Below are positions 1-7,263 of a stretch of 14,503 nt of DNA, one piece after another. A program made the position numbers and the translations under genes. Position 1 is the stretch's first letter. Every line of letters starts with the position of its first letter. The stretch lies in assembly GCF_910587525.1 (NCBI RefSeq), contig NZ_CAJULS010000055.1:1-14503 (forward strand), in the 5' to 3' direction. A model generated the notes under the pieces. The model did not search any database and was not told the origin of the DNA. It saw nothing but the letters and a program-made list of their open reading frames with translations. Source of the stretch: an uncultured Oscillibacter sp. (lineage in GTDB: Bacteria > Bacillota > Clostridia > Oscillospirales > Oscillospiraceae).

Positions 1-1058
1 TCACCATCAACCTCTCCAAGCCGGAGAAGGACCCCCGGGCCATCGCCGCCGCCAAGGCGGTCCCCCAGAGCGGCTATCCCAAGTGCCAGCTCTGCCGGGA
101 GAACGAGGGCTACGCCGGGCGCATAAACCACCCCGCCCGGCAGAACCACCGGATTATCCCCGTTGTAATCGACGGCAGGGACTGGTTTTTCCAGTACTCT
201 CCCTATGTCTACTACAACGAGCACTGTATCGTATTCAGCGCCGAGCACACCCCCATGAAGATCGACCGCTCCACCTTCCGCAAGCAGCTGGACTTCATCA
301 GGCAGTTCCCCCACTATTTCGTGGGCTCCAACGCAGACCTTCCCATTGTGGGCGGCTCCATTTTGAGCCACGACCACTTTCAGGGCGGGCGGTATACCTT
401 CGCCATGGAGCGGGCCCCTGTGGAGCGGCCGGTCTCTTTCCCCGGCTTTGATGACGTGGAGGCGGGTATCGTCCGCTGGCCCATGTCCGTCATCCGCCTG
501 CGCTGCGGAGACGATAAACGGCTGGTGGAGCTGGCGGACAAAATCCTCCTGGCCTGGCGGGGATACACCGACGAAGATGCCTTCATCCTCGCAGAGACGG
601 CAGGAGAGCCCCACAACACCATCACCCCCATCGCACGGATGCGGGAGGGAAAATTTGAGCTGGACCTGGTGCTGCGGAACAACATCACCACGGAGGAGTA
701 TCCCCTGGGGGTCTACCACCCCCACCAGGAGCTCCACCACATCAAAAAGGAAAATATCGGCCTCATTGAGGTCATGGGCTTGGCAGTGCTGCCCGCCCGC
801 CTCAAGGGTGAGCTGACGCTGCTGGCAGATGCCCTGGTCCAGGGAGAAGACCTCCGGGCCGAAGAGACTCTCGGCAAGCACGCCGATTGGGCGGAGGAGC
901 TGAAAACGAGGTATTCCTTCACGCAGGAGAACGCCCTGGACATCCTGAAAAAAGAGGTGGGCATCGTCTTTGCACAGGTGCTGGAGCACGCCGGCGTCTA
1001 CAAATGCACTGCCGAAGGGCGGGCCGCTTTCCTGCGGTTTATTGAGACGGTAAAGTGA
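1..1058 (+). CDS. galT: Galactose-1-phosphate uridylyltransferase, C-terminal part (cut by window start)
   Basis: Transfers UMP between UDP-glucose and galactose-1-phosphate in the cytoplasmic Leloir pathway. The reading frame is open from base 3, so the start lies outside the window and about 352 residues are visible. The sequence fits the Firmicutes-type (class II) GalT family, usually about 490-510 residues. An early CxxC in YPKCQLCRENEGYAGR (near bases 78-125) resembles the family's N-terminal motif. SHDHFQGG at 366-389 carries the H-x-H-x-Q active site, and the second His (375-377) is the expected uridylylated nucleophile. YHPHQELHHIKKENIGLIEVMG further on is also typical. The stop TGA is at 1056-1058, and galM begins 10 bases later, so the two are almost certainly co-transcribed. 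An ATG at 255 is internal and not the start. The identification is confident; the missing N-terminus cannot be assessed. Confidence 0.95.
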   Translation, partial: TINLSKPEKDPRAIAAAKAVPQSGYPKCQLCRENEGYAGRINHPARQNHRIIPVVIDGRDWFFQYSPYVYYNEHCIVFSAEHTPMKIDRSTFRKQLDFIRQFPHYFVGSNADLPIVGGSILSHDHFQGGRYTFAMERAPVERPVSFPGFDDVEAGIVRWPMSVIRLRCGDDKRLVELADKILLAWRGYTDEDAFILAETAGEPHNTITPIARMREGKFELDLVLRNNITTEEYPLGVYHPHQELHHIKKENIGLIEVMGLAVLPARLKGELTLLADALVQGEDLRAEETLGKHADWAEELKTRYSFTQENALDILKKEVGIVFAQVLEHAGVYKCTAEGRAAFLRFIETVK

Positions 1059-1068
1059 GGGAATTGCG

Positions 1069-2088
1069 ATGGTAACACAAGAAGTTTTTGGACTTTTGGA
1101 CGGGAGGAAGATCCCCCTGCTGACACTGACGGACGGCCCTGTGTCCGTGGAGCTGATCCCCCTGGGGGCGGCGGTGCGGGCCATCCGGGTTCCGGACCGG
1201 GAGGGGCGGACCGTGGACGTGTGCCTGGGCTACGATACTCCGGCGGAGTACCGGGACTGGAACTCCGCCCTGGGGGGCACCCTGGGCCGGTGCGCCAACC
1301 GCATCGGCGGCGCCCGGTTTACCATCGGCGGAGAGGAGTACCGCCTCACCGCCAACGAGGGGGCCAACACCCTCCACGGCGGGGCGGAGGGCTTTCACAA
1401 GAAGCTGTGGAGCTATGCCCTGAGGGAGGACTCCGTCACCTTCTCCCTGAACTCCCCCCACGGGGAGGAGGGGTTTCCCGGGAATCTCTGCGCGGAGGTG
1501 ACCTACACCCTGCGCCGCAGTACGCTGACCATGGCATACCGGGCCTCCTGTGACCGGGACACGGTGGTGAACCTCAGCAATCACACGTATTTCAACTTGG
1601 CAGGCCATGACACAGGTTCCATAACGGGCCACCGGGTGACCCTTGGGGCGGGGCGCTATACCCCCAGCGGGGCGGGCAACGTGCCCACAGGGGAGATCGC
1701 CCCGGTGGACGGCACGCCCCTGGACCTGCGGCAGGGGGCCCTGCTGGAGGAGCGGCTGGGAGATCCCTTCCTGAAGGGAACCCGGGGCTACGACCACAAT
1801 TTTGTCTTAGACGGCGGAACGGCCCCAGCGGCGGAGGTGTACTGCCCCGCCACCGGCATCGCCCTGGAGGTATGCACTACCCTGGAGGGGATGCAGTTCT
1901 ACACCTCCGGCTTCCTGACGGACCGGCCCGGCAAGGGCGGGGCCCAATACGGCAGGGCCGGCGGACTGTGTTTGGAGACCCAGCACTTCCCGGACGCGGT
2001 GAATCAGCCGTCCTTCCCGTCTCCCATCCTGCGGGCCGGGGAGGAGTACCGCGAGACCACCTCCTGGCGGTTTTTTCTCAAAAAATAA
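1069..2088 (+). CDS. galM: Galactose mutarotase (aldose 1-epimerase)
   Basis: Interconverts the alpha and beta anomers of galactose, feeding alpha-galactose to galactokinase in the cytoplasm. The 339-residue length is normal for GalM. Visible family motifs are NRIGGARF (78-84), LHGG with His103, NHTYFNLAGH with His172, YDHNFVL with Asp242, and LETQHFPDAVNQPSFPSP with Glu303. By comparison with characterised mutarotases, His103 and His172 should bind or protonate the sugar and Glu303 should be the general base. The ATG at 1069 is preceded by a modest GAGGGA-like site overlapping the galT stop region, consistent with translation following galT. No promoter is seen between the two genes. The gene ends just before a strong hairpin. 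The galT-galM pairing supports a galactose-use operon whose other members lie to the left of the window. Confidence 0.96.
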   Translation: MVTQEVFGLLDGRKIPLLTLTDGPVSVELIPLGAAVRAIRVPDREGRTVDVCLGYDTPAEYRDWNSALGGTLGRCANRIGGARFTIGGEEYRLTANEGANTLHGGAEGFHKKLWSYALREDSVTFSLNSPHGEEGFPGNLCAEVTYTLRRSTLTMAYRASCDRDTVVNLSNHTYFNLAGHDTGSITGHRVTLGAGRYTPSGAGNVPTGEIAPVDGTPLDLRQGALLEERLGDPFLKGTRGYDHNFVLDGGTAPAAEVYCPATGIALEVCTTLEGMQFYTSGFLTDRPGKGGAQYGRAGGLCLETQHFPDAVNQPSFPSPILRAGEEYRETTSWRFFLKK

Positions 2089-2092
2089 AAGA

Positions 2093-2134
2093 AAAGCGGC
2101 CCCGGAGACGGAAACACGTCTCCGGGGCCGCTTT
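2093..2134. terminator. Bidirectional intrinsic terminator between galM and the M3 peptidase
   Basis: An 18-bp perfect inverted repeat (2093-2110 with 2117-2134) encloses the loop GAAACA. Read on the minus strand it is followed by TTTTCTTTTATTTTTT, a good uridine tract for ending the peptidase transcript. Read on the plus strand only TTT follows, so it is weaker for galT-galM, although the stem is very stable. It sits exactly between two convergent genes. Confidence 0.9.
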
Positions 2135-2148
2135 GCAAAATGCCCGTC

Positions 2149-4059
2149 TCAGGGAATCTCCCAGGGCGTCTCCGCCGCCCGGGCCATGGCCGCCTGCTTC
2201 CGCCGCCGTCTCCAGCAGACCAGCAGGGTTCCCGCGGAGATCAGGATCACCGCACCGCCGAAGCCGGCGCCCAGAAGAACGGCGGAAAGGTTCCCGCTGC
2301 CGCGCTCCCCGGCCTCCTCTGCCAGGCGGTCCTGGATGCCGTCCGCCAGAAGGCGCATGGTCTTTTCCCGGAAGATGTCCCGCAGGCCCACGGCCTCCAC
2401 GGTCTCCCGGTAGGGCCGGGACATGCCCATGGCCGCAAGGTCCAGATAGATGTCCACCGCCTTGTCCCGGTCCTCCAGGGATATGAGCCACAGGTCCAGG
2501 GCGGACAGGGCGGAGGTGGCGTAGCTGATGTAGTACATGGGGCTCTGGAAATTGTGGGGGATCTCCACCCAGAAACAGCTCTCCTCCTCGTCCTCCTCAT
2601 AGAAGTAGCCGTACTCCTCCGAGATGTCCTTGAAGAGACGGTTGACCTCTTCAAGCGTCATATCCGGGTCCGCGTACACCGCCGTCTGGAATTCGTCGTA
2701 CATGCAGCCCTCCAGCACGGAGCTGACCATGTTGGAGATGGTGGCCCAGTAGAAGGCCCTGCCACCCTCCGGGCCGAAGATCTCGCCGGCATAGGCGGTG
2801 AAGAGCACCTCCAGCCCCTGGGAGTGAATCTCCCCAACGTCGATGTGGAAGGAGGACCACAGGTCGTGCTCCGCGCTGTGGAAGGTCTCGTTGAAGTGGC
2901 CGAATTCGTGGATGACGGTGCTGTAGTCCTGGTGGTCCCCGTAAGGGTCATCAAAGATGAAGGCGGTGCCGTAGGCCGGAAGGCCTACGGTGTAGCCCAC
3001 CGGCAGCTTGCTGTCACTGGGGGCGATGTCGTAGAGGTGGTACTGGCGCATAAAGGCGAAGGTCTCCGCCAGCTCCGGGTCAATGCGCTCCATATAGGGC
3101 TCGACGGCGTCCAGAATATCGTCCCCAAAGGCCCGGGTCCGCACGTCCAGGGCCCGCAGGTCCCGCTCAGAGAGGGCGTCCATCAGCCTGACCTCCAGGG
3201 GGACCCAGTACCGCTTCGCCGCCCGGCGGACGGTCTCGATATCCTCCGTGGTGTAGTCCCGGTCGTAGCTCTCCCGGTAGGCGTAATCGGCGTAGCTGTC
3301 GTAGCCGTTCTCCCTTGCGATCTCCGTCCGCACCCGTACCAGCTGGAGAAAGATCTCCCCGGCGGCCCGGTTTTGTTCCCGCTCCAGCAGGGCGCTGATC
3401 TCCCGCCAGGTCCCGTCGTCCAGCTCCCGGGCCTGGGCGAGGGATTCCTCCGTCCACACCTGCCCGTCCACAATGACCTGGGCCGGGCGGGCCATGGCCT
3501 GGTCGTAAGCCTGCACCAGCCGCTCCTCCTCCTCGTAAAGGGCGGATTCCCGGTCCGTCAGAGCCTGATAGTTCCGGAGTTCGTCCAGGATCTCCGGCCC
3601 TGCGTCCCGCTCCAGAATGTCCCGGTAGGGGGTGTCCGCCAGCAGGCCCAATGTCCGGTAGCACTCGTCAAAGAGCTGGACGGACAGCTGGGAGAGGGCG
3701 GCGGACTCGTCTGCGGCCTCCTGGTCCGCCCCGTTGGCGTCATAGCGGATGCCGATCAGAGCGGACTGGGTGGACAGCTGGTCCACTTCCGAGAGAATCC
3801 GGCCGTACAGCTCCTCCAGCGCCGCCCGGACCTCAGCGTCCTCCGTCCGGGCGGCGGGGGAGGCGGCGATCTGCTCCAGAGCGGACAGGGCGGACCGCAG
3901 GGCGGCGCCGTCATATCCGGTGTATTCCATGTCGGCGAAATCCACCGGCAGATGTTCTTTTTCCGGGTAGCGGCCGGCCGCCCGGGCCGGGATTGTCAGC
4001 ATCAGGCAGGCTGCCAGCAGGAGCGCACCCAGACCCGGAGCGCAAAAATGTTTTTTCAT
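2149..4059 (-). CDS. Membrane-anchored M3-family zinc metallopeptidase (oligoendopeptidase F-like)
   Basis: Predicted oligopeptidase of 636 residues. The N-terminus MKKHFCAPGLGALLLAACLM is a signal peptide with likely cleavage around residues 26-28. The catalytic motif HEFGH is at 384-388 (zinc His384 and His388, catalytic Glu385). EIHSQGLE begins at Glu410, which aligns with the third zinc ligand of thimet oligopeptidase (E-x-x-S-Q-x-L-E). MYYISY around 508-513 matches the conserved substrate-binding tyrosines of M3 enzymes. Residues about 591-616 form a hydrophobic helix followed by RRRRK, a membrane anchor with a cytoplasmic stop-transfer. The catalytic domain should therefore face outside the cell. 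I prefer the ATG at 4059, with GAGGTG six bases upstream, over an in-frame GTG at 4068. The region between the signal peptide and the catalytic domain is Asp/Glu-rich. The family call is confident; the substrate is unknown. Confidence 0.9.
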   Translation of the reverse strand: MKKHFCAPGLGALLLAACLMLTIPARAAGRYPEKEHLPVDFADMEYTGYDGAALRSALSALEQIAASPAARTEDAEVRAALEELYGRILSEVDQLSTQSALIGIRYDANGADQEAADESAALSQLSVQLFDECYRTLGLLADTPYRDILERDAGPEILDELRNYQALTDRESALYEEEERLVQAYDQAMARPAQVIVDGQVWTEESLAQARELDDGTWREISALLEREQNRAAGEIFLQLVRVRTEIARENGYDSYADYAYRESYDRDYTTEDIETVRRAAKRYWVPLEVRLMDALSERDLRALDVRTRAFGDDILDAVEPYMERIDPELAETFAFMRQYHLYDIAPSDSKLPVGYTVGLPAYGTAFIFDDPYGDHQDYSTVIHEFGHFNETFHSAEHDLWSSFHIDVGEIHSQGLEVLFTAYAGEIFGPEGGRAFYWATISNMVSSVLEGCMYDEFQTAVYADPDMTLEEVNRLFKDISEEYGYFYEEDEEESCFWVEIPHNFQSPMYYISYATSALSALDLWLISLEDRDKAVDIYLDLAAMGMSRPYRETVEAVGLRDIFREKTMRLLADGIQDRLAEEAGERGSGNLSAVLLGAGFGGAVILISAGTLLVCWRRRRKQAAMARAAETPWEIP

Positions 4060-4096
4060 AAAACGCACCTCGCTGAAAATGCTTAGAATCTGTACT

Positions 4097-4118
4097 AAAA
4101 CGGCGTTTTGCCGGTTTT
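4097..4118 (-). terminator. Weak hairpin between racemase and M3 peptidase genes
   Basis: On the minus strand, AAAACCGGC and GCCGTTTT pair around a five-base loop with one bulged C, giving CGGC/GCCG plus AAAA/TTTT. It lies about 28 bases beyond the racemase stop and could act as a weak terminator ending in TTTT. It could also work in the opposite direction. The short GC core makes this uncertain. Confidence 0.4.
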
Positions 4119-4145
4119 AAAACAAACTCCAGGACTGCCGCCGCC

Positions 4146-4838
4146 TCAGCCGTCCAGCGCCATCCCGGCCGCCCGGGCTGCATGGATTAAAGTTGTGTCA
4201 AAGACGGGCAGCGGGGAATCCTCCTGATGGATGAGAAGGCCGATCTCGGTACAGCCAAGAATGACGCCCTCCGCGCCCTCGTCCCTCAGACGGCCGATCA
4301 TGCGCCGGAACTGCTCCCGGGAGGCGTCCTTGATCTCGCCCACACAGAGCTCGTGGAAGATGACGCTGTTTACAAGGTCGATGCCGGCCTCATCCGGGAT
4401 TACCACATCAATGCCCCGGTCAATGAGACGCTGTTTGTAAAAATCCTGGGTCATCGTGTATTTTGTGCCCAGCAGACCCACTTTCCGGACGCGGCATCTC
4501 TCCAGCTCGTCGGCGGTGGCGTCCGCGATATGTACGATGGGGATATGAATCATGGAGGCGACCTGGGGAGCGACCTTGTGCATGGTATTCGTGCAGATCA
4601 GAAGGAAATCCGCGCCGGCGGCCTCCAGGCCCTGGGCGGCCCGGCCCAGAATGTTGCCGCTCTTTCCCCAATCACCGCTGGACTGGCACTGTTCAATTTC
4701 ATCAAATTCCACGCTGTACAGGATGATCTTTGCGGAATGCAGCCCGCCCAGCCGGGCTTTGACGGTCTCGTTGATGATTTTGTAATAGAGGACCGTGCTC
4801 TCCCAGCTCATTCCGCCGATCAGTCCAATGGTTTTCAT
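4146..4838 (-). CDS. Aspartate/glutamate racemase family protein (YgeA-like amino-acid racemase)
   Basis: Cofactor-independent racemase-fold protein of 230 residues, the usual family length. It opens with MKTIGLIGGMSWESTVLYYK, the classic N-terminus of the Asp/Glu racemase family. Two candidate catalytic cysteines are visible: Cys82 in ICTNTMHK and Cys196 in LGCTEIGLL, the two-thiol arrangement expected for proton transfer at the alpha carbon. The frame stays open upstream to 5198, but the ATG at 4838 is chosen for three reasons: GGGAGG lies six bases before it, homology begins exactly there, and a TATAAT promoter (4873-4901) lies inside the putative extension. Substrate preference (Asp, Glu or another amino acid) cannot be read from sequence. 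The gene appears to be transcribed alone or together with the M3 peptidase downstream. Confidence 0.92.
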   Translation of the reverse strand: MKTIGLIGGMSWESTVLYYKIINETVKARLGGLHSAKIILYSVEFDEIEQCQSSGDWGKSGNILGRAAQGLEAAGADFLLICTNTMHKVAPQVASMIHIPIVHIADATADELERCRVRKVGLLGTKYTMTQDFYKQRLIDRGIDVVIPDEAGIDLVNSVIFHELCVGEIKDASREQFRRMIGRLRDEGAEGVILGCTEIGLLIHQEDSPLPVFDTTLIHAARAAGMALDG

Positions 4839-4872
4839 ATGCAGCCTCCCGACATTTGATCTATGGAATTTA

Positions 4873-4901
4873 ATTATATCAAAAGACGGGGGCGAGCACA
4901 A
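4873..4901 (-). promoter_or_regulatory. Sigma-A-type promoter of the racemase gene
   Basis: On the minus strand, TTGTGC (4896-4901) and a perfect TATAAT (4873-4878) are 17 bases apart. Transcription would begin near 4866, giving a leader of about 28 bases with GGGAGG before the ATG at 4838. The -35 box matches consensus at only three positions, so the assignment rests mainly on the -10 box and its position. Confidence 0.65.
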
Positions 4902-4928
4902 GAGATTTGGCCCAACTGAGGCGAACAT

Positions 4929-4965
4929 AAAAAGGGGCCGCCCGGCGACGCGCGCCGTGCGGCCC
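4929..4965 (-). terminator. Orphan intrinsic terminator upstream of the racemase promoter
   Basis: On the minus strand, GGGCCGC and GGCG pair with CGCC and GCGGCCC across a 2x2 internal mismatch, with loop CGCGT, followed by C and TTTTT (4933-4929). This is a standard terminator shape. No gene precedes it on this strand within the divergent gap, so it either ends a small untranslated RNA starting within about 4970-5180 or insulates the racemase from antisense transcription off the hpf region. Confidence 0.6.
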
Positions 4966-5109
4966 AAGCGGGTGGGATATTGGAAAGCTTCCTGGATTAT
5001 CTTACACCCTGGGGCGCGTCTTTGTAAATAGGAACTTTTGACGCTTTTCCACTTTTTTTGCCGAATCAGGGCAGGTAAAAAGAAATTGTAACTTTTCACC
5101 ACAACCCCC

Positions 5110-5138
5110 TTTCCAAAGACCGCCAGATGTGCTATACT
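5110..5138 (+). promoter_or_regulatory. Promoter of the hibernation factor gene
   Basis: TTTCCA (5110-5115) and TATACT (5133-5138) are separated by 17 bases. TGC directly before the -10 gives an extended -10 box (TGnTATACT). The start of transcription would be near 5145, leaving a leader of about 43 bases with AAAGGAG eight bases before the hpf ATG. Upstream, 5035-5100 is rich in T runs. No regulator site is recognised. Confidence 0.6.
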
Positions 5139-5187
5139 ACACAAAAGGGAGGATGCGCCTCCCGTCCACACGAAAGGAGCGATCTCG

Positions 5188-5736
5188 ATGAAGTACACCT
5201 ACACCTGCAAGAAAGTCTCTCTGAACAACTCCATCAAGGACTACGCCGAGAAGAAGATCTCCAAGCTGGAGAAGTATCTGCGGGACGACAACGCCACCGC
5301 TCACGTGCTCTTCTCCGTGGAGAAGGATCACCTGTGCGCCGTGGAGGTCACCATCCGGGATGGCGGCACGCTCCTCCGGGCCCAGACGGAGGCGCCGGAC
5401 GGGGATATGCGGGGCGCCGTGGACGCCGCGGTGGGGTATATTGAGCGTCAGATCTTGAAAAATAAGACCCGCCTGTCCAAGCGCCTGCGGAGCGAGGGCT
5501 TCCCGCCCCCGGCCCCGGCGGATGAGTTTGAAGTGGCGGAGGAGAAGGAGTTTCCCATCGTCCGCACCAAGCGCTTTGCGGTGAAGCCTATGAGCGCTGA
5601 GGAGGCCATTTTGCAGATGAACCTGCTGGACCACAGTTTCTTTGTGTTCCGCAGCAGCGACGACGACAGCCTGTCCATTGTCTACAAGCGCAAATCCGGC
5701 GGCTACGGCCTTATCGTCACGGACGAAGAGGAATAG
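5188..5736 (+). CDS. hpf: Long-form ribosome hibernation promoting factor
   Basis: Binds the 30S subunit near the decoding site and, through its C-terminal domain, dimerises 70S ribosomes into inactive 100S particles in stationary phase or stress. The 182 residues match the long HPF typical of Firmicutes. Residues about 1-100 form the beta-alpha-beta-beta-beta-alpha ribosome-binding domain. A Pro/Glu-rich linker spans about 105-120. Residues about 121-180 form the dimerisation domain, with the hallmark RTKRFAVKPMSAEEAILQM, DHSFFVFR and GGYGLI segments. AAAGGAG eight bases before the ATG supports the start. It is a single-gene unit with its own promoter and followed by hairpins. Such genes are often under stress or starvation control, but no alternative sigma factor site is recognised here. 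Confidence 0.96.
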   Translation: MKYTYTCKKVSLNNSIKDYAEKKISKLEKYLRDDNATAHVLFSVEKDHLCAVEVTIRDGGTLLRAQTEAPDGDMRGAVDAAVGYIERQILKNKTRLSKRLRSEGFPPPAPADEFEVAEEKEFPIVRTKRFAVKPMSAEEAILQMNLLDHSFFVFRSSDDDSLSIVYKRKSGGYGLIVTDEEE

Positions 5737-5742
5737 AGAAGC

Positions 5743-5770
5743 ATGGGGAGGCCGAAAGGCCTCCCCATTT
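5743..5770 (+). terminator. Hairpin terminator after hpf
   Basis: An 11-bp perfect stem (ATGGGGAGGCC with GGCCTCCCCAT, 5743-5753 and 5758-5768) closes a stable GAAA tetraloop, 6 bases after the hpf stop. The T run after it is short (two T beyond the stem), so it may work with the second hairpin immediately downstream. Confidence 0.75.
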
Positions 5771-5778
5771 GGTAGGAA

Positions 5779-5802
5779 AAAGCGGCGCAAAAGCGCCGCT
5801 TT
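5779..5802. terminator. Second hairpin, best oriented to stop minus-strand transcription
   Basis: A 10-bp perfect stem (AAAGCGGCGC with GCGCCGCTTT) closes an AAAA loop. On the minus strand the stem is extended by further T residues (TTTTT), a good terminator for a transcript from the small lipoprotein region on the right. On the plus strand it reinforces the hpf terminator. Confidence 0.75.
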
Positions 5803-5893
5803 GATCTGTTGGAGCTGAGGGAGAGGAAACCGGTCGGAAAGACTGACAGCCTCGGTCCATTCGATCAGGGAATTGACACCGCTGCGAGTAATC

Positions 5894-6004
5894 TCATGGG
5901 CCTCCTTCGGCAAATATGTCAATACCACCAGTGCCGTTTTTTGCATCAGATGTACAGCCAGTCAGACTTATAAGGATCAAACACAAAAGCGCAATCCTCT
6001 TCAT
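5894..6004 (-). CDS. Very small putative lipoprotein (36 residues) or truncated lipoprotein gene
   Basis: The frame reads MKRIALLCLILISLTGC followed by 19 residues and TGA. This is a textbook lipoprotein signal peptide: two basic residues, a hydrophobic core and an LTGC lipobox with the lipidated Cys at 17. The mature peptide would be only 20 residues (CTSDAKNG...FAEGGP) attached to the outer face of the membrane. Upstream there is only a weak purine-rich site (AGAGAG, about nine bases before the ATG). A terminator lies about 90 bases downstream at 5779-5802, which supports a transcript. The frame shifted by one remains open beyond the stop, so this could be the remnant of a longer lipoprotein broken by a frameshift. 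No family is recognised. Confidence 0.5.
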   Translation of the reverse strand: MKRIALLCLILISLTGCTSDAKNGTGGIDIFAEGGP

Positions 6005-6143
6005 AAGAATTTTCTCTCTTTTGTTTGAAGCTGCGATTTGTGAAATCGCCAGCGCATGGCTTCATCAACACAAAGGGTAAAATACGATAAGGAGCAGAAA
6101 GAGAGCCTTACAAAGTACCCCGGACTAACGGCGGGCGCGTCGC
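6005..6143. other. A/T-richer gap with a small inverted repeat
   Basis: This stretch between the two lipoprotein genes is visibly richer in A and T than its surroundings. It contains a perfect 7-bp inverted repeat with a 3-base centre (GCGATTT, GTG, AAATCGC at 6033-6049), about 29 bases before the small lipoprotein start. It could be an operator or a small RNA hairpin. No clear promoter or gene is seen here. Confidence 0.4.
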
Positions 6144-6749
6144 TTATTCGGCTTCCGTGAATTGGGCCGGGTTCCGCAGGGCCTCCGCGATTTCTGCCGG
6201 GGGCTTGGCGTGAATTGTCAGGATGTCCTCCCAATCCTCCACAGAAGAGGGCAGGTAGTCCCCCAGGCTCTCCAGGACCGTCATGGACATCACGTCCGTG
6301 CCCTCATAGACCGTAAAGCGCAGTACCTCCTCGTACTCCCGCTCCGCGTTCGGGTCCTGTCCCGCCAGAAGTGTTTTCTGCTGCATGAATACGTAGGTGT
6401 ACAGCGGCGTATCACCCTCCACGCTGGAGGCCTGCTCCCACTCCATGTCGTCCTGAACCAGATCGTCCACCCGCTGGACGGCCGCCTCTGTGTCAATGAC
6501 GCAGATCTCCAGGCCGCCGGCATCCAAAACCTGCCAGTAGTGGGACTTGGCGCTCCAGTCGTCGTCCAGGCCGTTCCAGGCATCTTCCAGGTCCTGCACG
6601 GTGTTCTCCCACGCGTCCATCTTTGCCTCCAGGGCCTCGTCGGGCTCGGAGGGGCGAAGCATCAGCGCCGCGGGAAAGCAGCCGGAGAGCAGCAGGGCCA
6701 TGGCCGTTCCACAGACGGCGCAGAAAAACAGGGCGGTATATTTTTTCAT
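6144..6749 (-). CDS. Lipoprotein of unknown function
   Basis: 201-residue protein beginning MKKYTALFFCAVCGTAMA and continuing to a lipobox LLSGC with the lipidated cysteine at 24. It is therefore expected to be anchored to the outer face of the cytoplasmic membrane. The mature part is strongly acidic, rich in Glu and Asp, with a helical, Trp-containing stretch at about 40-68 (KMDAWENTVQDLEDAW) and then a probable mixed alpha/beta region. I recognise no family. GGAGG seven bases before the ATG supports the start. It is the last clear gene of the minus-strand GntR-ABC operon, only 25 bases after the small export protein gene. This suggests, without proving, a role as an extracellular accessory of that module. 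No good terminator follows it before the small lipoprotein region. Confidence 0.8.
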   Translation of the reverse strand: MKKYTALFFCAVCGTAMALLLSGCFPAALMLRPSEPDEALEAKMDAWENTVQDLEDAWNGLDDDWSAKSHYWQVLDAGGLEICVIDTEAAVQRVDDLVQDDMEWEQASSVEGDTPLYTYVFMQQKTLLAGQDPNAEREYEEVLRFTVYEGTDVMSMTVLESLGDYLPSSVEDWEDILTIHAKPPAEIAEALRNPAQFTEAE

Positions 6750-6774
6750 AATATGTCCTCCTTAAAATGCATGA

Positions 6775-7245
6775 CTACAAGAGGTGAACAACCCCAAGCG
6801 TCAGGGCGGTGGTGACGAGGCCCGCCGCAACCAGCCCCAGCGCAATGGCCGGCAGGGCGTGGCGCATCCGGATGTTCAGCGCCGCCGCCACCAGGGACCC
6901 GGTCCAGGCCCCGGTGCCCGGCAGGGGAATGCCCACCAGGATCACCAGCCCCAGCAGGCGGTACTTCCGCACCAGCCGCCCCTTGAGGTGGGCCCGGCGC
7001 TCCAGCCAGTCGATCCTGGGGCCGAAAAACCGGGTGCCCCGGAGAAAGTCCGCCACGCGGCGGGCCAGCAGGATGATGAGGGGCGCCGGCACCAGGTTGC
7101 CCAGAATGGCCGCGGCGCAGGCCAGGGCCGGAGGCAGTCCCGCGGCGATGCCCAGGGGAATGGCTCCCCGCAGCTCCACCACGGGCACCATCGCCGTGGT
7201 GAAGGTCAGAAGAAGCTCTTTTGAAACAGTCTCAAAAAAGGCCAT
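6775..7245 (-). CDS. Small multidrug export family protein (COG2426/PF06695-like membrane protein)
   Basis: 156-residue integral membrane protein. The conserved opening region TTAMVPVVELRGAIPLGIAAG, followed by LGNLVPAPLIILLARRV, is characteristic of the family named small multidrug export protein. A second conserved patch reads LVILVGIPLPGTGAWTGSLVAA. About four to five hydrophobic segments are visible: near 10-30, 35-60, 88-110, 115-130 and 132-155. The family name comes from a weakly supported link to export, and its molecular function is not well established. The ATG at 7245 is chosen because GGAGG lies five bases upstream. A TTG at 7257 would place the ribosome binding site inside the gene. 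The gene lies in the GntR-ABC operon, after a hairpin-containing gap that follows the permease gene. Confidence 0.88.
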   Translation of the reverse strand: MAFFETVSKELLLTFTTAMVPVVELRGAIPLGIAAGLPPALACAAAILGNLVPAPLIILLARRVADFLRGTRFFGPRIDWLERRAHLKGRLVRKYRLLGLVILVGIPLPGTGAWTGSLVAAALNIRMRHALPAIALGLVAAGLVTTALTLGVVHLL

Positions 7246-7263
7246 GGAATCCTCCAAAACAGG

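Noticed and set aside
2140..4086. 648-codon plus-strand open frame across the M3 peptidase gene
   Set aside because: It is the antisense shadow of a gene with clear zinc-peptidase motifs, signal peptide and anchor. Its translation is Val/Gly/Leu-rich without any family motif.
4930..5120. 6S RNA in the gap between racemase and hpf
   Set aside because: The length between TTGGAAAG and the terminator is suggestive, but the remaining sequence does not form the long closing stem and central bubble expected of 6S RNA.
4839..5198. N-terminal extension of the racemase frame
   Set aside because: Homology, the GGGAGG site and a TATAAT promoter all place the start at 4838. The extension would also have to be translated through a terminator hairpin.
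5137..5946. 269-codon minus-strand frame running through the hpf gene
   Set aside because: It crosses two hairpin terminators and is antisense to hpf. Only its first part overlaps the small lipoprotein region, in a different frame.
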